From Saccharothrix carnea (GTDB lineage Bacteria; Actinomycetota; Actinomycetes; Mycobacteriales; Pseudonocardiaceae), in contig NZ_PYAX01000011.1 of the NCBI RefSeq assembly GCF_003014735.1, forward strand, positions 1 to 64,000: DNA of 64,000 bases. The letters are read 5' to 3'. Made by a program: the position numbers and the translations under genes. The stretch's first letter is position 1; the number at the start of each line of letters is the position of its first letter. Shown here in pieces: positions 25,140-33,642 of the stretch. The notes beneath the pieces are model-generated. The model was not told the DNA's origin. It searched no databases and worked only from the letters and a program-made list of their open reading frames with translations.

Positions 25140-25279
25140 CGGTTGGTTGGCGGCCTCGTTGTTTCAACCGACGTTTCAGGGCAACGATAACGGTGTTGTT
25201 TTTGGAAGAGGGTGGAGATTCACTCGATCGTGGAGAGGGGGATGGGGGCTGAGCTGCGGTGATGGGGTGAGGGGGTTGG

Positions 25280-26062
25280 TCATCGGTGGTTTGGTTGCCA
25301 GCGGTGGTACCAGGTGGTGGCGGCGGAGAGGGGGGTTTGGAGAGGGGCGATGTCGGGGTACCAGGCGCGTTCCCACTCCAGGGACACCCAGCCCGACCAG
25401 TCGGCCAGTGCGTGGGCGCAGTCGGTCAGTGGGACGTGGCCGGAGCCTGGCGGCAGCGGGGTCGGGTTGTCGGTGGCGACGTCCTTGACCTGGAAGTAGC
25501 CCAGGTACTCGGCCAGGACGGCACGGGTGCGGGGCGGTGGTTCGCCGGCGCGCCAGGGGTGTACGGCGTCCCACAGGACGGCGACGTGCTTCGGGTCGTG
25601 GAACGGTTCGACCAGGCGCAGTGCGGCTTCGCCGGTGGCGTGGGAGTCGTGGGTTTCGACCAGTAACCGAATGTTCGCCGCGCGCAGGTCGGGGAGCACG
25701 GCGGCGATGTGGTCCATGGCCCGTCCGTCGTCGCCTGTGCCCTGACCGCCCGGGAAGACGCGGATGGCGGGGGCGCCGAGCCGGACCGCCAGCTCGATCA
25801 GGGCGCGTAGTTCGGGGATCACCGGGCCTGGTGCGCAGACCTTCGGGTAGCCCGCGAGGCAGGCGATCTCCAGGCCGGCGTCGGCGACCTGTTCGCGGCA
25901 CCGGTCCGCCTGCGCGGGAGACATTCCGATGTGCACCTCCTCGTCGGGGTGCACGCGGATCTCCAGGCCGTGGCAGCCGTGGTCGGCGGCCAGGCGCGCG
26001 GTGTCACGCAGCGGCACGCCCGGGGCGCCCAGGGTGCTCACCGCGAATCGCCAACCGGTCAT
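25280..26062 (-). CDS. Sugar phosphate isomerase/epimerase (xylose isomerase-like TIM barrel)
   Basis: The 260-residue protein starts MTGWRFAVSTLGAPG and shows the AP endonuclease-2/xylose isomerase-like barrel: HGLEIRVHPDEEVH, LLVETHDSHA with Glu and His metal ligands, VLWDAVHPWRAGE, YFQVKDVATDN, and WVSLEWERAW with the final catalytic Glu. Enzymes of this fold interconvert keto- and aldo-sugars or epimerise at C3 with a divalent metal. The ATG overlaps the stop of the DUF2264 gene (ATGA), so it is the last gene of a three-gene operon with that protein and a hydroxyacid dehydrogenase. Confidence 0.9.
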   Translation of the reverse strand: MTGWRFAVSTLGAPGVPLRDTARLAADHGCHGLEIRVHPDEEVHIGMSPAQADRCREQVADAGLEIACLAGYPKVCAPGPVIPELRALIELAVRLGAPAIRVFPGGQGTGDDGRAMDHIAAVLPDLRAANIRLLVETHDSHATGEAALRLVEPFHDPKHVAVLWDAVHPWRAGEPPPRTRAVLAEYLGYFQVKDVATDNPTPLPPGSGHVPLTDCAHALADWSGWVSLEWERAWYPDIAPLQTPLSAATTWYHRWQPNHR

Positions 26063-27903
26063 CGGTGCACCACCTCCAGCGGCACGAAGGACACCACGGT
26101 CACCGAGTCGTCCGACCAGCGCACCTCCACGGCGTCCGGGCGGACGGTTACCGCGGACACCACGTCGGTCAGGTCCGGTGGGGAGACGGTAAGTGCAGCC
26201 AGCGCGATGTAGGTGGAAGTGCCGGTGGTGGTGCCGTGCAACCTCGGCACGCGTGCGGACGGTGTGAACGCGGTGCCGGCCGGAGCGGTGACGTCGGAAG
26301 CGGAGTCCCAGCCGTGCAAGGGGTGCAGCGCCGAGCACACGTCGGGGCCCGCGGCCCAGCCGGTCAGTTCGACCCCGGCGCCGGGCGGGGCACCTACCAC
26401 GCGGTGCACCCGGAGTTCGTGACGTCCGCGGGCGACGACGACGCTCTCCACACGCAGCGCGGGCAACAGCGGCGAGCCGCCGGGGAAGATCGGGTGGTGC
26501 CACGACGCGGCCCAGCCCCAGCCGGGTCCGTGGCCCGCGCCGAGCGGGTGGATGCGGCGACGCGTGCTGCGCAGGCCGCGGTGCACGACGGCGAAGTGGT
26601 TGTCCGCCGGGTTGTCCGCGGTGGTGGGGCCGGTGCGGGTGGAGTAGGCGAACCGGCTGTAGTGGGGGTCGTCGCCCTCGGCGGTTTCCGCGTGGTGCGG
26701 GCGCAGGTGGTCGCTGCCGTGGTTGTGCAGCCGGGCGATGCCGTCCGCGGACGTGGTCTGGATCAGGAAGCCCGGTGCGGGCAGGCCGAGCACGTGGTCG
26801 CGTTCCTCGACCGGCGCGTCCTGCTCGACGTCGGTCCACAGTGGGTCGTCGGGTGGGGCGAGCAGGCACAGGAACGCCTTCGCGGCCCAGTACGGCGAGG
26901 CGGGACCGGAGTAGCGCTGGACGACGGGTGTGTGCGGGCCGTGCCAGCCGAGGGTGAGCAGGCCGCGCGAGTCCACCGCGCCCCGGTCGAGGAAATGACG
27001 CAGGCAGCCGCTGAGCAGTCGCCGTGACGCGCCCGGTGCCAGCGGTGTGTGCCCGGTGACGGCGCCCAGTGCGACGGCGGCGCCGGTGGCGAACCGGTAG
27101 GTCAGTGACCGGCCGTGGTGGATCGGTGCGCCGTCGCCGCCGAACAGCAGGGAGAACCCGGTGAGGTGCTCGCGCAGCCGGTCGCCGTGCGGGCCCGGGG
27201 TGCCGGCGAGGTGGGCGTCGAGGACCGGGTAGAGGTGCAGCGCCCAGCCGTTGTAGTGGTCGAACGCCCGGCCGTCGCCATCGGAGTACCAGCCCTGGCC
27301 CCGATACCAGGCCTCCAGCAGGTCCAGCGCACGTGCGCGGACGCGGGCGGTGTCGGCGTCACCGCGCCCGATCGACTCCAGGAACCCGGCCACGGTGTAC
27401 GGGAACAGGTACCAGTTGTTCGGCGCGGGCAGGGCGTGCAGGGCGTCGCGCAGCCAGGCTTCGACGCGGTCCCGCACGGCGCCGTCCAGCCGGTCCCACA
27501 GCCACGGCCGGCTCACCCGCAGCGCGAGCGCGACCGACGCGGCCTCGACCATCGGCTGGCCCTGCACGTGGTGGTCGCGGATCACCGGCCACGACTCGGC
27601 GTCGTCGGCGCCGGGCGTGCGGGTGCCCGCGTCGAGGCCTTCGGCGTAGCGGTCCAGCCAACGGCGCTGGTCGTCACCGCCCGCGGCCCGGTAGGCGGCG
27701 ATGAGCATGGTCCGGGCGAAGCCTTCCAGGCCGTCGCTGCGCACGCCGCTGCCGGAGGCCGGGCCGGGCAGGTCCAGCCGGGCACCGCCGGGACTGGCCC
27801 ACCGCCACGCAGCGGCCAGCAACGCGTCCGCAACAGCCTCCCAGTGCGCGCGGGTGTAGCCGGTGTGCGGGCTGAGCCGCCGGTCTTCCGCCACGGGGTT
27901 CAC
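26059..27903 (-). CDS. DUF2264-domain protein
   Basis: The 614-residue protein matches DUF2264: an N-terminal helical part (WEAVADALLAAAWRWASPGG, then DGLEGFARTMLIAAYRAAGG), the NNWYLFPYTVAGFLESIG segment, and the signature GRAFDHYNGWALHLYPVL near residues 210-230. The C-terminal ~250 residues are beta-rich. No signal peptide is present, so it acts inside the cell. The fold resembles alpha/alpha-barrel polysaccharide lyases and unsaturated glucuronyl hydrolases, which suggests action on imported oligosaccharides such as pectin fragments; this is inference. GTG 27903 has AGAGGAAGG upstream. It is coupled to the isomerase gene. Confidence 0.87.
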   Translation of the reverse strand: MNPVAEDRRLSPHTGYTRAHWEAVADALLAAAWRWASPGGARLDLPGPASGSGVRSDGLEGFARTMLIAAYRAAGGDDQRRWLDRYAEGLDAGTRTPGADDAESWPVIRDHHVQGQPMVEAASVALALRVSRPWLWDRLDGAVRDRVEAWLRDALHALPAPNNWYLFPYTVAGFLESIGRGDADTARVRARALDLLEAWYRGQGWYSDGDGRAFDHYNGWALHLYPVLDAHLAGTPGPHGDRLREHLTGFSLLFGGDGAPIHHGRSLTYRFATGAAVALGAVTGHTPLAPGASRRLLSGCLRHFLDRGAVDSRGLLTLGWHGPHTPVVQRYSGPASPYWAAKAFLCLLAPPDDPLWTDVEQDAPVEERDHVLGLPAPGFLIQTTSADGIARLHNHGSDHLRPHHAETAEGDDPHYSRFAYSTRTGPTTADNPADNHFAVVHRGLRSTRRRIHPLGAGHGPGWGWAASWHHPIFPGGSPLLPALRVESVVVARGRHELRVHRVVGAPPGAGVELTGWAAGPDVCSALHPLHGWDSASDVTAPAGTAFTPSARVPRLHGTTTGTSTYIALAALTVSPPDLTDVVSAVTVRPDAVEVRWSDDSVTVVSFVPLEVVHR

Positions 27904-27931
27904 GCGAGCCTTCCTCTCTCCCCCAACGAGG

Positions 27932-28942
27932 TCAGGCGATGTACGGGAGGCGTTCGGGTGCCACCCGCCCGAGCAGCGGTCTGCCCTGGACGAACCGGCC
28001 CACCTCGGCGACCGCGAACTCGCCGATGCGCCGCAGCTCGCGGCCCTGCGCCCCGGCCAGGTGGGGTGTGATGAGCACGTTGGGCAGGGCGAACAGCGGG
28101 TGCCCCGGCGGCAGCGGTTCGGGTTCGGTGACGTCGAGGATGGCCGAGATCCGGCCAGTGGCGCACGCCCTGGTCAGCGCCTCGGTGTCGATCAGCGAAC
28201 CGCGGGCGGTGTTGATCACGAGCGCGCCATCGGGCAGGAGGTCGAGCCGGCGCGCGTCGAGCAGGTGACGGGTCTCGGGCAGGGCCGGTGCGTGCACCGT
28301 GACGACGTCGCTGCGGCGGCACAACTCGTCCATGCCCACGGACTCCGCGCCCAGGTGCGCGGCCTCGGCCCGGGTCACGTGCGGGTCGTGGAGGAGGACT
28401 TCGACGTCGAACGACTGGAGCCGGCGCAGCACCAGGCGGCCGATCCGGGAGGCGCCGACGACGCCGACTGCGCAGTCGTGCAGGCCGGTGCCGTCGCCGG
28501 TCAGCCAGTCCCGGGGGTCGCCCTCGGCGGCGGTCGCGTACCGCCTGGCCCGGCCGAACGCCCGCTTCGTGCCCAGGACCAGCATCGCCAAGGTGTAGTC
28601 GGCGACCGGGACGGCGTTGACCTCGGCGGCGGACGACACGATGACGCCCCGCTCGAACACGACCGGGTGGACGGTGGCCTTCACGGTGCCGGCGGCGTGC
28701 ACGATCGCGCCCAGCCCCGGCGCGGCGGCCAGCACGTCGGCGTCGACGCGCGGAGAGCCCCACCCCGTGATCAGGACGTCCGCTCGTGCCAGGGCCGCGG
28801 CGGCGGGACCGTCGAACGAGGTGAACGGCGTCGCCGGGTCGAGGTCGACCAGTTGCCGCAGCCGGGCGACGAGGTCGGGCGGGAAGACGTCGGCGAACGC
28901 CCAGGGCGCGAGGGCGAAGACCGCGGCAGGTCGCCGTGACAC
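27932..28942 (-). CDS. D-isomer-specific 2-hydroxyacid dehydrogenase
   Basis: In this ~336-residue protein the NAD-binding motif is GVVGASRIGRLVLRRL, a slightly unusual GxSxxG variant. NTARGSLIDTEAL carries the substrate-binding Arg, DVTEPEPLPPGHPLF the conserved acidic region, and ITPHLAGAQG the catalytic His. Such enzymes reduce or oxidise 2-keto/2-hydroxy acids, for instance hydroxypyruvate to glycerate, which would feed the nearby glycerate kinase. GTG 28942 follows TAGGAG by 8 bases and begins at the conserved N-terminus; the frame is open to 29005. It heads the operon and lies behind a LacI-type operator. Confidence 0.92.
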   Translation of the reverse strand: MSRRPAAVFALAPWAFADVFPPDLVARLRQLVDLDPATPFTSFDGPAAAALARADVLITGWGSPRVDADVLAAAPGLGAIVHAAGTVKATVHPVVFERGVIVSSAAEVNAVPVADYTLAMLVLGTKRAFGRARRYATAAEGDPRDWLTGDGTGLHDCAVGVVGASRIGRLVLRRLQSFDVEVLLHDPHVTRAEAAHLGAESVGMDELCRRSDVVTVHAPALPETRHLLDARRLDLLPDGALVINTARGSLIDTEALTRACATGRISAILDVTEPEPLPPGHPLFALPNVLITPHLAGAQGRELRRIGEFAVAEVGRFVQGRPLLGRVAPERLPYIA

Positions 28943-28983
28943 GGAGTGGGCTCCTATCAGTGGGCCGGACAACGGGCAATCGA

Positions 28984-29036
28984 TGTAAACGTTTGCATCC
29001 ACCACTCACTCTACGCACATCACCGCCAGCCCACAA
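28984..29036 (-). promoter_or_regulatory. Promoter and LacI-type operator of the hydroxyacid dehydrogenase operon
   Basis: Leftward, -35 TTGTGG (29036-29031) and -10 TAGAGT (29013-29008) are separated by 17 bp. Ten bases further lies TGTAAACGTTTGCA (28997-28984), a near-perfect palindrome with central CG (one mismatch from symmetry; ATG...CAT flanks extend it). The placement just after the -10 is the same as at the PmoA operon, but the operator sequence differs, so a different LacI-type regulator is probable. Confidence 0.6.
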
Positions 29037-29106
29037 CGCCATCGGAAGCAACCAGGACCGACGCTGTCACAAGCGAATACACCGCCGTCATCGCACGCGC
29101 AAGCAG

Positions 29107-29135
29107 TTGACGAAAGAGTGTAACCGTTTTATCTT
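29107..29135 (+). promoter_or_regulatory. Promoter of the ABC importer operon with operator-like spacer
   Basis: TTGACG (29107-29112) and TATCTT (29130-29135) are spaced by 17 bp, a strong housekeeping promoter match for rightward transcription. The spacer contains TGTAACCGTTTTAT (29119-29132), which agrees at 11 of 14 positions with the operator at 28984-28997. The same repressor may therefore control importer and catabolic operon together. Confidence 0.6.
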
Positions 29136-29181
29136 CGTGACCATCTTGTTTCGGCTCGGCACCGCGAGAGAGGCGTTCGAC

Positions 29182-30159
29182 GTGAGCATGACGCGGGTCC
29201 GCGGCGGCACCGGTACGACCGGTCCCCCACCTCCGGGTCGACGGCCCGAGCGCCGGGGGCACCTGCGTCGCATCCGGGCGGACCGGGTGCTGTTGCTCGT
29301 CGCGGCACCGGCGCTGGCGTACTTCCTGTTCTTCCACTACGGCGCGCTGTTCGGCAACGTGCTGGCGTTCCAGGACTACGTGCCGTTCCTGGGCGTCTCC
29401 GGCAGCCAGTGGGTGGGCCTGGCGCACTTCGAGCGCATGGTCACCGACCCGCTGTTCTGGAACGCGGTGAAGAACACGCTGCTCATCGCCGCCTTGCAGC
29501 TCGTGTTCTTCTTCCCGGCACCGCTGGCGCTGGCGCTGCTGCTCAACAGCATCGTGGGCGACACCGTGCGGCGGTTCGTGCAGAGCGTGGTCTACCTGCC
29601 GCACTTCCTGTCGTGGGTGATCGTGGTGGCGCTGTTCCAGCAGGTGCTGGGCGGCGCGGGCGTGGTCAACGGCTGGCTGTCCACGCTCGGCCTCGGCGGC
29701 ATCTCGGTCATCGGCAACCCCGACGCCTACGGGCCGCTGGTGATCGCGCAACTCATCTGGAAGGAGTGCGGCTGGGCCACCATCATCTTCCTGGCCGCGC
29801 TGTCGCAAGTGGACGAGCAGCAGTACGAGGCCGCGGCACTGGACGGCGCGGGCTACTGGCGGCGGCTGTGGCACGTGACGCTGCCCGCGATCCGGCCCGT
29901 GATCGTGCTGCTGCTGGTGCTGCGCCTGGGCGAGTTCCTGTCCATCGGGTTCGAGCAGTTCTTCCTGCAACGCCCCTCGGTCGGCCCGGAGACCGGCGAG
30001 GTACTGGAGACGTTCGTCTACTACACCGGCTTCGCCAACGGCGACTTCGGCTACGCCGCGGCGGTCGGGCTGTTCAAGGGCGTGATCGGCGTGGTGCTCA
30101 TCTACGCCGCCAACAAGGTGGCGCACCGGCTGGGCGAGCAAGGGGTGTACAAGGCATGA
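29182..30159 (+). CDS. CUT1-type ABC transporter permease (LplB/YteP-like)
   Basis: The 325-residue protein has about six membrane segments, starting with VLLLVAAPALAYFLFFHYGAL, and the EAA loop (EAAALDGAGYWRRLWHVTLP) that contacts the ATPase. Blocks such as FFFPAPLALALLLNSI and VVYLPHFLSWVIVVALFQQ match the LplB/YteP group, importers of complex oligosaccharides in Gram-positives. It pairs with a second permease whose ATG overlaps its stop (ATGA). No ATPase gene is present, as is usual for CUT1 systems that share a common MsiK-type ATPase. GTG 29182 has GAGAGAGG upstream; ATG 29188 is a close alternative. Confidence 0.93.
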   Translation: MSMTRVRGGTGTTGPPPPGRRPERRGHLRRIRADRVLLLVAAPALAYFLFFHYGALFGNVLAFQDYVPFLGVSGSQWVGLAHFERMVTDPLFWNAVKNTLLIAALQLVFFFPAPLALALLLNSIVGDTVRRFVQSVVYLPHFLSWVIVVALFQQVLGGAGVVNGWLSTLGLGGISVIGNPDAYGPLVIAQLIWKECGWATIIFLAALSQVDEQQYEAAALDGAGYWRRLWHVTLPAIRPVIVLLLVLRLGEFLSIGFEQFFLQRPSVGPETGEVLETFVYYTGFANGDFGYAAAVGLFKGVIGVVLIYAANKVAHRLGEQGVYKA

Positions 30160-31046
30160 GCAGGACTGGTGCAGCACCGGCCTGGATGGGCCGCCCCACC
30201 CCCGCCGTCCGCGCGGCGAAAGCCGTGGCGTTGACCGTGGTGGTCGCACTGGTGGTCTTCCCGCTGTGGACGGTCCTGGCGACCAGCCTGGCCAGCCCGC
30301 AGAACGTCATCGCCAACGGCGGCTGGGTGATCTGGCCCGGCGAGTTCTCCTTCGCCGCCTACACAGAGATCCTGCAGGGCGGCATCATCAGCCGCGCCCT
30401 GCTGGTCAGCGCCGGCGTCACGATCGTCGGCACCGCGCTGAGCCTGGTGTGCACCATCGGCCTGGCCTACACACTGAGCAGACCCAAGGTCTACGGCGGC
30501 AAGCCCATGCTGCTGCTGGTGCTGTTCACGTTCCTGTTCCCACCCGGCATGGTCCCGCTGTTCCTGGTCGTGCAGGGCTCCGGACTGTTCGACTCCTACG
30601 CCGCGCTGATCCTGCCGTTCCTGGTCAACGTGTTCAACCTGGTCGTGATGCGCGGCTTCTTCCAATCCATCCCGCCGGAACTGATCGACGCCGCCCGCAT
30701 CGACGGCGCCACCGAACTGGGCATCCTGCGCCAGATCGTGCTGCCGCTGTCCAAGGCCGTCATCGCCGTGGTCGGCCTGTTCTACGCCGTCGCCTACTGG
30801 AACCGCTTCTTCGAAGCCATCATCTACTTCAACGACCAGACCAAGTGGCCGATCGGCACCGTCCTGCGCCAGTACGTCACCGGCGGCGCCTCACTCGCCG
30901 AGACCTCCGGCGAACTCGCCACCACCTCACCGCAATCCGTGCAGATGGCCGTCGTCATGCTGGCGACGCTGCCCATCGTGTGCGTCTACCCGTTCCTGCA
31001 ACGCTACTTCGTCAAGGGTGTCGTCACCGGAGCCCTGAAGGCCTGA
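30156..31046 (+). CDS. CUT1-type ABC transporter permease (LplC/YtcP-like)
   Basis: The 296-residue protein has six predicted membrane segments and the EAA-type loop DAARIDGATELGILRQIVLPLSK. An early VFPLWTVLATSL and the late AVAYWNRFFEAIIYFND are typical of LplC/YtcP permeases. It forms a heterodimeric channel with the preceding permease, with which it shares a four-base overlap. The substrate is likely an oligosaccharide handled by the DUF2264, PmoA-like and dehydrogenase enzymes next door (inference from context). Confidence 0.93.
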   Translation: MSRTGAAPAWMGRPTPAVRAAKAVALTVVVALVVFPLWTVLATSLASPQNVIANGGWVIWPGEFSFAAYTEILQGGIISRALLVSAGVTIVGTALSLVCTIGLAYTLSRPKVYGGKPMLLLVLFTFLFPPGMVPLFLVVQGSGLFDSYAALILPFLVNVFNLVVMRGFFQSIPPELIDAARIDGATELGILRQIVLPLSKAVIAVVGLFYAVAYWNRFFEAIIYFNDQTKWPIGTVLRQYVTGGASLAETSGELATTSPQSVQMAVVMLATLPIVCVYPFLQRYFVKGVVTGALKA

Positions 31047-31101
31047 ACCCCCGCCACCGCAACCACTCCTTTCGGCGTCACGCCGGGAGAGGAACCTCGA
31101 C

Positions 31102-32745
31102 ATGGACCACCGCATCGACCGCCGTTCCCTGCTGCGGCTCGCGGGCGTCGGCGCCCTCGGCCTGGCCGCACCGTCCCTGTTCACGGCGTGCGGCGCGGGC
31201 TCTTCGGGTGGCGGCGTCTCCAACGCGGGCAAGGACCTGGCCCCGTGGCCGACCTACGTGCCGTTCACCGGTCCGACCCCGGACGCCCCCGGTGACGACT
31301 CCGGTGTGCAGCCGCTGTTCCTGAAGTACCCCGAGAAGGTCGTGCGGTCGGTGCACAACCCGGTCGGCGACGGCTCGGACGTCACGGTGATGGTCGTGTC
31401 CTACGGCGCACCGCCCAAGCCGGTCGCCGAGAACCGGTACTGGCAGGCGGTCAACCAGGCCCTCGGCGTCAACCTGAAGGTCATCGTCGTGCCCGATCCC
31501 GAGTACGGGCAGAAGATGGCCACCCTGATGGCCTCCGGCGACGACCTGCCGGACATGATCATGTTCTCGAACCTGGCGCTGCCGCACGCGGCCGAGTTCG
31601 TCCAGGCCCGGTGCGCCGACCTGTCGGAGTTCGTCGGCGGTGACGCGGTCAAGGAGTACCCGAACCTGGCCAACCTCCCCACCTACGCCTGGAAGGGCAT
31701 GGGCCGCATCGGCGGCAAGCTCCACGGGATCCCGCTGGAACGCCCCACGCCCGCCAACAGCCTGTTCGTCAACCGCACAGCCATGGACACCGCCGGCATC
31801 CCGAAGGACTGGACGACCGAGCAGTACCTCGACGCGATGAAGCAGCTCACCGGCGACCGCAAGTGGGGCGTGGGCTGGTTCAAGACGCTGTTCGGCGGGC
31901 TGGGCGGCATCACCTACCACGCCGGGTCGCTCGGCGCGCCCAACACGTGGTCGGAGGGCGGCGGCGCGTTCACGTCCACCCTGACCACACCGCAGTTCGA
32001 GCAGGCGTTGGAGGTCATGCGCGAGTTGGTCGAGGCGGGCACGCACTACCCCGACAGCCTCACCACCAGCTCCACCGACATGCAGAGCTACTTCCACAAC
32101 GGCACGGTCGCCTCGATGAACGACGGCTTCGGCTCGGTGAGCCTGGCGACGATGAAGAAGATCAACAGTCGGTTCGCCCTCGACCTCGGCCGCCCGTACG
32201 GGCCGCAGGCCACACCCTGGCAAGGCCCGGGCACCTTCGGCTACGTCACCTTCAAGAAAGCCGAACCCGCCCGGATCAAGCTGCTGCTGCGCATCTGCGA
32301 CTACCTCAGCGCCCCGTTCGGCACCACCGAGTACGAGCTGGCCAACTACGGCGTCGAGGGCGAGCACTTCACCAAGGACGGCGACGGCATCAAGACCACC
32401 GACCTGTACAACCAGGAGAACAACTCCCTGCTGCCGACCAAGTACCTCGGCACCGCACCCGCCGTGCTCTACCTGCCCGGCTTCCCGGACACGGCCCAGG
32501 CCGTGCACGACTGGCAGAAGGCGACCCTGCCCCGCAGCGTGCGCAACCCCGCCACCGGCCTCCGCTCGGCGACCGAGGCGAGCAAGGGCGCGCAGCTCTC
32601 GCAGATCATCGGTGACGGCATCGCGGCGATCACCTTCGGCCGCAAGCCGCTGTCGGCCTGGAAGGACGTCGTCTCCCAGTGGCAGCAGGCCGGCGGCGAC
32701 CAGGTCGCAGAGGAACTGGCCAAGGAGCACGCGGCCAACCAGTGA
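31102..32745 (+). CDS. Extracellular solute-binding lipoprotein of the sugar ABC importer
   Basis: The 547-residue protein has a Tat-type N-terminus (RRSLLRLAGVGALGL) ending in a lipobox-like LFTAC with the lipidated Cys at about residue 30. The length and the segments VVPDPEYGQKMATLMASGDDLPDMIMF and GIPLERPTPANSLFVNRTAMD match large LipO/YtcQ-type binding proteins (family 1-like, ~550 residues), which bind oligosaccharides on the cell surface. It follows the two permeases by 55 bases. Export as a folded Tat lipoprotein is common in actinomycetes. Confidence 0.93.
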   Translation: MDHRIDRRSLLRLAGVGALGLAAPSLFTACGAGSSGGGVSNAGKDLAPWPTYVPFTGPTPDAPGDDSGVQPLFLKYPEKVVRSVHNPVGDGSDVTVMVVSYGAPPKPVAENRYWQAVNQALGVNLKVIVVPDPEYGQKMATLMASGDDLPDMIMFSNLALPHAAEFVQARCADLSEFVGGDAVKEYPNLANLPTYAWKGMGRIGGKLHGIPLERPTPANSLFVNRTAMDTAGIPKDWTTEQYLDAMKQLTGDRKWGVGWFKTLFGGLGGITYHAGSLGAPNTWSEGGGAFTSTLTTPQFEQALEVMRELVEAGTHYPDSLTTSSTDMQSYFHNGTVASMNDGFGSVSLATMKKINSRFALDLGRPYGPQATPWQGPGTFGYVTFKKAEPARIKLLLRICDYLSAPFGTTEYELANYGVEGEHFTKDGDGIKTTDLYNQENNSLLPTKYLGTAPAVLYLPGFPDTAQAVHDWQKATLPRSVRNPATGLRSATEASKGAQLSQIIGDGIAAITFGRKPLSAWKDVVSQWQQAGGDQVAEELAKEHAANQ

Positions 32746-32764
32746 GGCCCTGACGAGCGCCGGT

Positions 32765-32808
32765 CCGGCCGGTGGGCCGGGTCACCCCGACCTTGCGTTC
32801 ACCTTGCG
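32765..32808 (+). promoter_or_regulatory. Small hairpin and 11-bp-spaced direct repeat before the response regulator
   Basis: CCGGCC (32765-32770) and GGCCGG (32775-32780) form a short hairpin after the binding-protein gene, a weak terminator candidate. Then ACCTTGCG occurs at 32790-32797 and again at 32801-32808, one helical turn apart. Such direct repeats are the usual target form of OmpR/PhoP-type regulators, so autoregulation of the next gene is plausible. Confidence 0.5.
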
Positions 32809-32850
32809 ATCCCGGCGTGTGCCCGTGCGGTGCGGCAGGATCGGGTGGTC

Positions 32851-33537
32851 ATGGACTTCTCCGTTCTGCTGGTCGAGGACGACGAGCACATCAGGCAGGC
32901 CCTCGGCCTGGCACTGGGCGACGAGGGCTTCGCGGTCACCGACGCGGTGTCGGGCGAGGAGGCCCTGGACCTGCTCGCCGTCACCGAGCCGGACGTCGTG
33001 CTGCTGGACCTCATGCTGCCCGGCGTGGACGGGCTCGCGGTCTGCCGCACCCTGCGCGCCCGCGGCGACCTGCCGATCATCATCGTCACCGCCCGCGCCG
33101 ACGCCGCCGACGTCATCGCCGGGCTGGAGGCGGGCGCCGACGACTACGTCACCAAGCCCCTGGTCGCCAGCGTCCTCGCGGCACGCATCCGGGCACTGCT
33201 GCGCCGTCGCGGTGGCGGGCGGCAGGACGAGGTGCTGCAGGTGGGACGGCTGGAGATCCGGCCGGACGTCGGCACCGTCCACCGCGACGGCGCCGAGGTC
33301 CACCTCACCAGGACCGAGTTCCGGCTGCTGGTCGAGCTGGCGGCCGCGGGCGGCCGGATCGTCACCCGCGAACAGCTGCTGCAACGCGTCTGGGGCTACG
33401 ACTACTTCGGCGACACCCGGCTGCTCGACGTGCACATCCGCCGGCTGCGCCGCAAGGTCGAGGCCAACCCCGACGAACCCGCGCTCGTGCTGACCGTGCG
33501 CGGCACCGGGTACCGCCTCGACACGGGCCCGGCCTGA
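32851..33537 (+). CDS. OmpR/PhoP-family response regulator (orphan)
   Basis: The 228-residue protein has a receiver domain with Asp10/Asp11, phospho-acceptor Asp53 (LLDLMLPG) and Lys102 (TKPL), and a winged-helix domain from ~130 (LTRTEFRLLVELAAAGG, REQLLQRVWGYDYFGDTRLLDVHIRRLRRKVE). It should dimerise and bind direct repeats when phosphorylated. No histidine kinase gene flanks it, so the cognate kinase lies elsewhere. ATG 32851 begins the conserved first strand; an in-frame GTG at 32830 is possible. Confidence 0.92.
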   Translation: MDFSVLLVEDDEHIRQALGLALGDEGFAVTDAVSGEEALDLLAVTEPDVVLLDLMLPGVDGLAVCRTLRARGDLPIIIVTARADAADVIAGLEAGADDYVTKPLVASVLAARIRALLRRRGGGRQDEVLQVGRLEIRPDVGTVHRDGAEVHLTRTEFRLLVELAAAGGRIVTREQLLQRVWGYDYFGDTRLLDVHIRRLRRKVEANPDEPALVLTVRGTGYRLDTGPA

Positions 33538-33642
33538 TCCGGCCGTCTGGAAACGCCCACTGCGGAACACCGAGCGCTACCCCGGTTCGCCGACGCGGTT
33601 CACCCTATCGGGGACGTCGGGAGCGGCTAACGTCCTGATGTC

